The notes beneath the pieces were generated by a model. That model was not told the DNA's origin. It ran no database searches and saw only the letters and a program-made list of their open reading frames with translations. A stretch of DNA of 64,000 bases, taken from Antedon mediterranea (Eukaryota; Echinodermata; Crinoidea; Comatulida; Antedonidae). Shown here in pieces: positions 12,138-22,900 of the stretch. The stretch spans positions 37,807,795 to 37,871,794 of the forward strand of contig NC_092670.1 of NCBI RefSeq assembly GCF_964355755.1. Direction: 5' to 3'. Position 1 is the first letter of the stretch. Each line of letters starts with the position of its first letter. Both the position numbers and the translations under genes were made by a program.

Positions 12138-13084
12138 AAAAAATTTTTTTTAGGCCTTATAACAAAACCTGTTGTTTCACAGACCAGAACAGACATATCA
12201 ATTTGAAGTGAATAATAAAAAATATAATGGTCGCTATTTGAGGTGTCTTTAGGTAAAGGGATTAACTGAATCCTAATATTTTTCCCCGTACAATATTCAA
12301 TGGTGGACACATTTCAATACGTGGGTCATACATTATTAAACGGGCCGGACAGCATTCAATATTGTTGAAAACCGCCCGCGAACCCGTTGAAAAATGCAAC
12401 TGGACACTATTCAATGCTGAAAAGTGTCCGCCCGGACACTTTTAAATGACGGACACATTTCAATCTTACACGGGCGATACTGCATAGGCGCAAAGGCCTG
12501 AAACAAGGTAAAACCAGTACACGTAAAAGTAGGTCAGAGGCGACGAATACTGATTTGTTACCGCTTGTTGTGCACGACCGATACAGTGGATACCACGATA
12601 AAAAAAAATCTACAATGTGCTTAAAAATCAAACATTGTGGATACTGTATTTTGTTATGGATTTTTAAAAAAATAACACCACAAACTGATTAAAATATGTC
12701 ATGGCATGGAGTCAAAAAGGATAATATAAAGTTATTGCTATAAATAATAATTTAATATCACGCTGTCAATGAATTAACTTGTATGTAGCACGTTTTATCA
12801 CCAGTCAGTCGTATATAGGGGCGGGGCCATAGTCGAACATGCATATTGGCGTCTAGACGCAGCCAAATCAGACTGGTTTTGAGACGCGTTTTTGGGTAAA
12901 CAATAGAAAACGCGTCTGGACGCTGATTTGTGGTCTGAAATAATTTGTAGATGACGCCTAATACATGAGACGATACGAATTTATTCGTATCGTCTCAGAT
13001 CATGTATATAAAAGCATCTACGCGTGCGCAGTGTTTAACACAAACCTACAGATAGAAATAATCAATATGCCAACCAAGTTTTAA

Positions 13085-13214
13085 CCAATCAAAATTATGT
13101 ATTTAAACACATGATATACAGTGACCAATGAACATATGATGACGTAACAACAACTCTGTAAAGTTTCAACCAATCACAACAATGTATTATAATTTGTTGT
13201 AAGTATAAACCAAT
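13085..13214 (+). promoter_or_regulatory. Four CCAAT boxes and a CRE-like site, gene 1 promoter
   Basis: CCAAT occurs at 13085, 13125, 13170 and 13210, spaced 40, 45 and 40 bp. TGACGTAA lies at 13140-13147. The same order, orientation and near-equal spacing are kept in gene 2 (58598, 58640, 58684, 58724; TGACGTAA at 58655). NF-Y and CREB/ATF factors are the known binders of such sites; binding here is inferred. Confidence 0.6.
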
Positions 13215-13262
13215 TAATTGACTCCTTTTGCGAATTGCATACTAATTGATAAAATGATTTGG

Positions 13263-13270
13263 TATAAAAA
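13263..13270 (+). promoter_or_regulatory. TATA box of gene 1
   Basis: TATAAAAA lies 51 bp before the ATG at 13314. Transcription would be expected near 13290-13295, giving a 5' UTR of only about 20-25 nt. Gene 2 has TATATATA at 58778 in the equivalent place. Confidence 0.65.
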
Positions 13271-13313
13271 CGGATGATGCGGACGAAGAGCCTACCAAAG
13301 CGCGACAGACAAG

Positions 13314-13469
13314 ATGAAGTGGTTTGTTTTGCAAACTTACCTGATTTTATCAGCTGGACTCGCTTGTTTCGGAAGCAGTTGGCAAAGAAAATTACACGAG
13401 CGAAATGTCCATCATGCCGAGGCACCCGTAGCTGAATCGTCGATAGCTGATCAACGAATACAAGAGGAC
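13314..13469 (+). CDS. Exon 1: signal peptide and linker (residues 1-52)
   Basis: MKWFVLQTYLILSAGLACFG has a short basic N-region, a hydrophobic core and small residues near position 17-21, so it is a convincing signal peptide. A polar linker follows (WQRKLHERN...). The donor is GAC|GTAAGT in phase 0. This ATG is the first after the TATA box, and the exon is conserved in gene 2 at 58828-58983. Confidence 0.85.
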
Positions 13470-13897
13470 GTAAGTATTGTCTATTAGTATGTAACCTAGT
13501 GAAAAACTCAATTTCTTTCTAAAAATTTAGTTTTAGTTATCTATAAATGCGCCTTGAAATTCATTTGTTTGGCGCCGCGCCATATAAAAATGGTATAAGT
13601 ATGTTGTATGGCTGATTAAAAATGTTCATCTGGTTTTGAATATCCATGAGTTAGTGGTTCTTTGTGCTAAAACCAAAAATTAGCGAACTAACTTGTTTTT
13701 TGCAAAAATAATTTATGTATGGCTGTTTTCGTTAGCTTTTACTATCATTTTGTATCTCATTGTCATTATGTTCAGTTTGTCTTTTTATAGCTATTTGATG
13801 GAGGAATAAGTTAAGACTTAACTTATTTCTACATTTTTGTATTTATATATTTGATTGAATATACATCAAAGAAACATTCTTCAAAATTTACAAATTA

Positions 13898-13928
<31 letters not shown>

Positions 13929-16900
13929 TAGAAGTATATATATATATAAATGTTCGGTTCAATGTAACCGTCTAGAAAGTGCTCAATACGGTAAAGTAGA
14001 GCTAAAATATACGTTGAGTCTGGAAAAGAAGTAAAAACTACAGTTTGGTCTCTACAGGCTTGTTTCGTGAGTCGTGCAACTCACTCATCAGGAGACTATA
14101 TATATATATATATATAGAAGTATTGGCGAGAAAAAAACCAATATAGGCCTAAACAATATTAAGTAAACGAAATATTTATAACAAACTATTTCTACTTTCC
14201 CCTTACTCCTCCCTCCCACCATATATTTTCATATTTATGTTTCAAGGTAATTCATCCGTGAATATTACAAACAAATGATTTTGTTAAATTTGATTTACGC
14301 TAATCAATATTATCACATGCACGCTTCAATATTTAGAAGAAACCAGAACAAAACATTGCTTTTGCAAAATTCTGCTGCTAATAATGCATCATAGCAAAGA
14401 ACTTATAACACAAGAATCTCCTGTTCGTCCGAAGCGCGTAACAATTTCGAAAGGCATTGTGGGATAGAATAGAGCTATGGGTGGCGCCATTGTGAGCCAT
14501 GGAGTAGGGCGCCCGCATCAAATTAGAAAGTCAAAATCATAGAGGGGTTCTGCTAATGCTCTAGGGGGTATAGAGTAATTGACTGAGGAGTAGGGCGCCC
14601 GCATCAAATTAGAAAGTCAAAATCATAGAGGGGATCTGCTAATACTCTAGGAGGGGTAGAGTAATTGACTTCCTAGTTTGGAGAGGAGGGGGAGCTGCTC
14701 GCGTGTTTTTTTTTCCAGGACGAACGTGGGCAGAAGTCATGAATAATTCATTACCTTAATTATTTTTATTATAAAGAATTGAAAGATAGCTGATCTACTT
14801 CCTTAATATACTAAACCTAACCCTCTAAATAATCTCTCTCAACTATTAAAAAAAACATGTTCATGAAAGACCTCGAACCGAGGGCTTCAGCGTAATAGGT
14901 TAAAGCCTTTACCACTAGACCAAACATTTCGGTTGGCAAACGTTGTTTACACTAATTATTTAATCTCTCTGCATTCTTATACAGCGCCCTCTATAATGTT
15001 CCCTATTATGTCATAATTATTATATAATATATAAATATTTACCGCCCACCATATTATCTACTAACATTATTTTACCATTTATCTAATTCAATAATATATT
15101 TTATTTTTATTTTTTATTTTTTATTTTTTTTTTTTTTTTTATTTTTTTTTTTTTTTTTTTTTTTTCTTCAAAATTATATAATGTAACCTAAATCTAAATA
15201 AAATAAATAAATAATACAGTACTAAAAATAAGACTAAATAGTATAATAAAAATTGTATCACATTTAATTAAATTACAAATATAACTATTAATATTAAATA
15301 TAATAAGAACAAATAATCATATAAAAGTTGCATTTATTTTAATAATAACAGTATAATAAATCAATTAGCAATTATATATATATATATATATATATATTTT
15401 TTTAGTAATAATAATGATAATATATTCGCTTAAAACTTGAAAATATTAATAATACTGATAATAAATAGATAATAACATTAACTCCATCATATAGGTTAAG
15501 TATTGTTCGATATGTAAGATTACCTTGTTTTTACTAATTTCATTTTACTTGTATAATTCGCTTCTTAGTTAAGACTTAAATGTTATTTTTTGATACTTTT
15601 CTTTTTGTTTTTACATTGCCTTGTAAATGAACGCACCGTCTTATAAACGTGTGCCGCTGATACAAAAGCGTTCGTTCAATAAATTTATCCTAAATTTATC
15701 CTAATTAATCATGAATTATTCATGATTTCTGCCCACGTTCGTCCTGGAAAAAAAAATTACGCGAGCTGCTCCATGCTCTGTGAAATGGCGTCGCCCAGTT
15801 TGACCTTTTAACCCTGTACTTCCGATACTGTGTTTTGAATGCAAATTGAAGAACAGGAGATTCTTATGTGTTATAAGTTCTTTGATCATAGTTATAATAA
15901 TCATTCCGGTTGGGCAAAAAATACTGATTCCAAGTGTCTGATGCTTTTTTAGAAACAATTGGAAGAAACGTATAGAGACTTATTGCATCTGCTGGGGGAA
16001 ACTGGACATAAGTTTGGTGAGTTATTTAGCCTTGTCTACACTATCAAACTTTATGTGACGAATGTTATGTGCTCATAATGGACATGATGATGTCATATCA
16101 CTACCGTATTTGGGAATATCACTGCCATATTTGGGCACATCACGCTTTTTAATTAATTACGTCAGAGTAGGGCAAAACATCTGACCAATATTATTACTCA
16201 ACACCCTGACGCAAAGCTACCTCCACAGTAGTTACAAACAATGTACAAACTGTTGATGTAGTACCCGCTGCTTACTTGGGCTCGAAATATAACCCTTTGT
16301 CATCAGAGCAATCTTAGTATTACGTCAGAGTAGGGCAAAACATCTTACTAATAAGTCTAGTATTGTTTATATCGCTATACTTATTAATCAAAAATAAAAC
16401 TTACTGTAGCAATACTGTTGGTATGCGCGCTTTCCAAGATTGTTGAAATGTGTGAAACGCACGATGCTATGAAATTACGTCTAAAAGTCTGACCAACAGT
16501 CAGGCGCGTGTTTAGTTGCATACAGAGTATCGAATTTTAATCGATAAGTATGGACAAAAGAACATGATGAAAGCAAATATCCCAATATTCCCGATTGTCC
16601 CTCTGAAAACAAAATTAAAACCCGTTAAAATAATCAACCGGAGGCCATGGAAGAGAATGGATTAAATTAATGTAGGCCTCCTGTATATGTTGTAGGCCTA
16701 ATCTTTTTTGTTAATTTTAACATATTAAAAAACAGCAAAATTGTTTTAGGCCTAATAATGTGTAATTCTTTCACATTCGTTATTATCTATACTTTTTTCA
16801 ACTATAAGACAAGCAAATGAAGAAGGTGAGTATTTTTGTTATTATTTAATTTAAGATTTATTTTAGCAAATTTTTTTTAGCTCTATTTTCCCCAATTTTT

Positions 16901-19900
16901 TTTTACCTCAGCTCCAATCATGGTCTTGTTATATATATTTTTATTTCCTATTTTAAATTATAAGTGCCATTTTCGGACCATGATTTGCTAAGATCCTGGA
17001 GGCACTAATAAATATATTTTTATTTAATATTTGAAATTAAATGCCATTTCCGGCCATCGATCAGCTCTATTTTTCAAAATGTTCCCAATCATTGTGGGGC
17101 TGAGGTCTTGGATAGATTTTTATGCTATGATTTCCGAACATATTTCAGCAACTTAAATTCAAAATGTCCGTGGCTGTAGCAGGTTGGGCGTTGATGACTT
17201 TTGCCATTACCATTTTCGCACCCCAGATATTGGGAATTATATGACAGTTATTACACACAAAACTAAAAATATAAATTTTGAACGACTTTGGATACAATTT
17301 TAGGCCCTGTGTCAGTTTGGGTTTTACAGACGTTGTTTAGAAATGCAACCGTTGGTGGTGCTAATTAGGGCCACATTTTGGTTGGGGATTTGGCATAATT
17401 TGAGACAGGCTATGGCATAGTTTAAATTGTATCGCTGGCAACGCTGGTGGTGACACACAATACAATATACAACATATTCACACACCACCACCACGCGAGT
17501 TGATTAGGCCGCCTTGCCTATAGTAGTCTATACAAAATACACATTGAACAAAATATATTCCTTCTTGGTAGAGTTTAAAACATTACTCCTGATTAGTTTT
17601 TGTTTGTGCAAGTTACTATTTTAACATCGAATTATTTTAGATCGAATATAACACCTCTCACTTTGTGCTGTCGGGCCTAGCTACGCTCTAGATAATCAGA
17701 AACACGGCAAGCTGCCTCTCTGTACACAAAAAGAGGGAAAGCTCTGGAATCGAATGATAAAAAACAACGTCGTCGCACACGCGCGTGCCTCCACTTTCCC
17801 CGTCTATTTTTTTTGTTTTTTTTTTCTTGCGTACCGCCGTACCACACCACCGACGGATGACGTGTGGAGCGGAAGTTAAACGCCACCTATAAAATATGCA
17901 AGCTTTAATGAATCTGCATATAAATAATTTGCATAAATTATGTTTTGAATATTTGAACTAAAAACTAACGTGCAGAGCTAATTGTTTAAAACTATTATGT
18001 ATTTACAGTCGAATGGACTCGCTGGTTTAACCGAGACAATCCATCCGGTACTGGAGATTGGGAAACTGTGACCAGTTTGTACTACGTAAGTGAATTGTTT
18101 ATGTCTACTTTGTGATAATATACCAACTGGATCATAAATAATTGGAAATTATTTATCAAATAATGGTTGAAACACACCACACTGTCATAAAATATGTAAT
18201 TGTAAAAACAAGTTAAAAAAATAATACACATGATCACATGTCTTCTTACGCTGTTTATCTTAGGAGAATCCGAATCAAATGTGTCAGAATCCAGTTGACA
18301 TTCAATGCCAGACTATTGGTGGTTCATCTTACACTTCTACTGGAGAGGTTGTCAGTTGTAGCGCTAGTGTAGGTCTTGTTTGTAAGAATGCTGACCAAAC
18401 AGATGGTTACTGTCGGGATTACAGAGTTCGTTTCAAGTGTCCATGTTACTGTTAGTAGTTCTATAGCTTAACATAATACCAAACTATTTAAATTAGATAT
18501 TCTCTGTTAAACCTAAATTTAAAAAAAAAATCAAATTTCATCAAAAGAAAATTGCACAATTTTGTCAAATTTAGTAATTTTTTTCATTCCAGTTTCCGCA
18601 CTAATTTATTATAACCGACATAATTTATTATGCCTAATTTGTATGAACCTGAACTACAGTATTGTACAGTACGTACCGGTGATAAACCAGTACATTTCTG
18701 GGGCCGATATATTTGTTGTCGTGCAATAACAAAATTCATAAATTAGTGTCAGTCAGTTCAGATCCTTGCCATAATGCTAAAAAAGTGAATTCGATTAAAT
18801 TGATTGTTGATGGTGGGATTATAATATAGCTATATATACTATGTATTTACAGACGAATGGACTCCCTGGTTTGACCGAGACAATCCATCCGGTACTGGAG
18901 ATTGGGAAACTGTTACCAGTTTGTACTACGTAAGTGAATTGCTTATGTCTACTTTGTGATAATATACCAACTGGATCATAAATAATTGGAAATTATTTAT
19001 CAAATAATGGTTGAAACACACAACACTGTCAGAAAATATGTAATTGTAAAAACAAGTTAAAAAAATAATACACATGTCTTCTTACGTTTTTGATCTTAGG
19101 AGAATCCGAATCAAATGTGTCAGAATCCAGTTGACATTCAATGCCAAACTATTGGTGGTTCATCTTACACTTCTACTGGAGAGGTTGTCAGTTGTAGCGC
19201 TAGTCTAGGTCTTGTTTGTAAGAATGCTGACCAAACAGATTGGTCCTGTCTGGATTACAGAGTTCGTTTCAAGTGTCCATGTTAGTAGTTCTATAGCTTA
19301 ACATAATACCAAACTATTTAAATTGGATGTTCTCTGTTAAACCTAAATTTAAAAAAAAAATCAAATTTCATCAAAAGAAAATTGCACAATATGGTAGTGA
19401 TATGCCTAAATATGGTAGTGATATGACATCATCATGTCCATATATGCGCACATACAATATTTTTGCCCCATAAAGTTTGATAGTGTAGACAGAGCTTTAG
19501 TAGAGAGGAATTGTTACAATTGAATCCAGCATCCTGGTAAACAGGCTCAGTGGTAATAAAATGTTCGCAAACTAAAAAGAGTCTTGTTTGTTTTGTTATT
19601 TTTCAGGTAATCCATGTCAGCCAAACCCTTGCCTGAATAATGGAAAATGTGTTGATAGTCTTGGCAGTGCAGAGTGTGATTGTACCAATACAGGCTTTAC
19701 TGGAGTTACCTGCAGTGATGGTAAGGTCAACTGAGGTCAAGTGTAAAGTGTTGTTCCCACTTGGACCCAACACAATGGTGTAGATGCATTCTATTGTACA
19801 ATATTTCCTAATTTATAACACTAGTAAGGCCAAATTATTATCATTTTATTTTTAAAGGATTACATTTTTGTTTTGTCTTACAAAAAAACTGAACTGAGTA

Positions 19901-22900
19901 TTATGGCGCTATGAACTCTAAGAACATACCCGAGTCACATGTTTTTAGCCAGCATGGTTGATTTAATTGGAAGGTGCCGGACAGTGGCCAGTAAAATTAG
20001 TCAAAATTAACCCAAATTAAGTGCAGTCAGTAACAGTTATAAAACATTTTTTTTTTCAGAGGATCCATGTTTTAAAAATGATCCATGTGAAAATGGTGGT
20101 ATATGCAATTACGATACGGAATCAGATACCTCTATGTGTAACTGTACTGGTACACTTCATAGAGGTACCCTCTGTGAATTGAGTAAGTACAGTACTGTAT
20201 ATCCTGTGGTATAATCCCACTCCCATAGAATATGACTCATTGGGCTAACTTTGTGGGTGGGACTATACTTGGGGAACGCCAGATTCAGGAAAATAAAGTA
20301 AGATCTGAACTGGCTAGAGAGAGGCTTACATCCAGATCAAAAGTCAATGATGGGACTATACCCGGGGATATGCCTGTTTGTTTCTGTCCACAACCACAGG
20401 GGCTGAGTGAACCAGAACACTGGAGTAACCTCCTAATCTTCCGAAAGATATACTGGGTTTTTTTAGAGTGTACACGAGCCAGATGTGTACACTGGACCTC
20501 CAGTTTTAAATCCTTATCCTAAAAGACTTGTTCTACCATCAGAACAATGGTTGAGGAGTTCCGTGAACCTGTGCTGATTGTATAATGGTTTGCAGCACTT
20601 AACATCTCGGCCACTCGACTTGTGTTTGAAATTCTAATTTCATTTGATTTACAACATGTCTGAAGACATTGTGTAATTATACAAGGACATTAGTGCCCCA
20701 ATGGTTTATTATGATTTTATTCATACCTATTGTTTGGTTTGTTCAATAATTTTGTGTTTTATTGAAATGATTTACAACATATGCAGTCGGAAGACACTTA
20801 TACAATGAGATTAGTGCCCAAATGGTTTATTATTATTTTATACCCAATACCTTTTGTTTGGTTTGTTCATGTTGTCATCAAATTGAATAATTTTGTGTTT
20901 TTATTATTGAAATAATTGTTTTTTAATGACAATTTTAATAGAAATATGATTTAGTTTAATTTAAATACAATTTTGATATATGTACTGCATATTTCATTTA
21001 GAGGACGTATGTGCACAAAATAATCCGTGCAAAAATGACGCTCCTTGTCAAAACTCAGATTCAGAAAGCGTAACATGTGATTGTAGCAATGGAGGTGCTG
21101 AACCAACACACACCGGTGCATTTTGTGAAATATGTAAGTTTTTCTGAGATTACTACACAACATTTTTGTTTTACTACAGTTAGACCTTCATTAAGACGAC
21201 ACAACTGGGACCCAATAAAGTGTTTCTTTAATTGAGACATCCCCTAAAAGGGGTTGGCCATAGTGTTAAGTGGAACATAATAAGCAAAATCTAATCAAAA
21301 CAAATAGAATACATAGCGGGCAGTAGTTGGTTCAGACTAGTAAAGTTCAGTGTAGTCAATTTACTCACTGTCCTACAAACCTGCTATGATCTTAAGCTTT
21401 ATGTTACAAAAAATGTGATGTGCCCATCTATGGACATGATAATGTCATATCACTACCATGTTTGGGTATATCACTACTATATTTGGGCATTTTTGTTTGA
21501 TAGTATAGACAGAGCTTTATTGTGTCAAGGAGGGAGCGAACTTGTAGTGGTGTTTCACACAGCTCCTTTCAGTGATTGGTGTGAATACACCCTATATATA
21601 TTGACCCTCATTCACACTTGTTCCGTTTCACTCAAGACCGTACCATTTTGTTAAATAAGCTATTTTGTTGTTATCAGTTCCATGAAATTAAACAAGTATG
21701 AATGTGGTTTAAACTCTGTCCACACTATCAAACTAGTTTGACAAACAATTTTGATGTGCCCAAATATGGTAGCGATATGCACAAATATCCTAGTGATATG
21801 ACATCATCATGTCCATATATGGGCACATCACATTTTTTTTGTCACATAAAGTTTGATAGTGTAGACAGAGCTTTAGAAAAAAAAGCATAAAATCAACCTT
21901 TGCATTTGATCAATATGTTCCTCACTATAGAGTTCTGCGGTGTGACGTCACAACAATAGTTGGCACAGCGTGGTTGCTAGCGCAACCAAAATGTGTTCAA
22001 TGCTACTATGCTGATAACTATATAGATCTGTATTTCTATCAAATTATGTATATTAGCTTGATTCTTTTTAAATGATACTGTAGTTGAAGAATGAATAGAT
22101 TATTAAAAACAAATATTTAGTAACCTATTGAAATTTTAGTTTGTTTTTATTGAAAATTATTAAGTTTTAAAATTAATTCAATAAGCCTATTCCAAACCAT
22201 TGGTGACCTTGGAGTCACTTAGGCAGGTTGAATGTTTTGTAGCTACGAAACGGCGCCACGTACCGTTGTGACATCAGATGATATGATGATAAATTAACTT
22301 TATTTTCTTCATTCCTTAGTGCTTCTGTCGTGTGTTCCCAATCCTTGCCTGAACGGAGGAAGTTGTGTAGATGGCGTTTGCCAGTGTCCAGATGGAATTG
22401 AAGGATTTTTGTGCGAAACTCGTAAGACTTTTAAATGTTTCATTTCTTCATTTATTGAAAAAAAAATGTAAAAACAATTTTAGAATCCCATTCAACATTT
22501 ACTGGTTGGTTCATATATATATATATTTATATATGAAATATATACCATAAATTTTCTAATAGTAACCCACACTCTAAAGGAACCCCCCTTATAATAGTAA
22601 CCCACCTTATAAGTCAATCTATAATAATAACCCACTACTCTAATAGTAACCTATGGGAGTTACTATTAGAGTCACAAAAACTTATGATACAGCCATATTT
22701 TGAAAATAAGGAGATAATGCATGTTGATCTCAGCAGTGGGCGAGGATTGAGTGTTTTTGAGTTTATAAAATAAAGATAGAGTTTAACCAAATTTGTTTAT
22801 TCGTACTGTTTTATTATTTTGCTATGAGTTGCTGACCGGAAAAGTTAGGGGTGGGTTACTATTTTCAGGTGCCTAATTTAAGATTAGTAATAGTAACCCA

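Larger units (their letters stand above)
8840..12475. mobile_element. 3.6-kb TIR element with subterminal GTCC repeats
   Basis: The left end reads cgggtgtaagattgaa followed by gtccggtgtttaaaagtgtcc. The right end (12430-12475) is the inverted equivalent, giving imperfect TIRs of about 45 bp. GGACA and TGTCC motifs are repeated inside both ends. No transposase is recognised. Another TIR element (9354-11567) and tandem duplications lie inside it. Confidence 0.65.
1387..12958. mobile_element. 11.6-kb composite insertion with 12-bp TIRs and TAA target duplication
   Basis: The insert starts with GGCGTCATCTAC at 1387 and ends with its exact reverse complement at 12947-12958. It is flanked by TAA at 1384-1386 and 12959-12961. 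The paralogous site near 58494-58515 has no insert and carries a single TAA with one substitution nearby, so the boundaries are well supported. ACGCGTCT motifs recur near both ends and at about 2976. A 3-bp TWA target duplication is typical of PIF/Harbinger transposons, but I found no transposase frame, so the class is an inference. Gypsy remnants, other TIR elements and minisatellites are nested inside. Confidence 0.8.

Noticed and set aside
16809-16825. Use of the downstream AG to rescue microexon 3 in gene 1
   Set aside because: It yields a 17-nt exon and shifts the WxxW exon out of frame, with an early stop.
20232-20522. 96-codon plus-strand frame
   Set aside because: Mostly SINE sequence read in antisense, in the intron between EGF exons; no splice or domain support.
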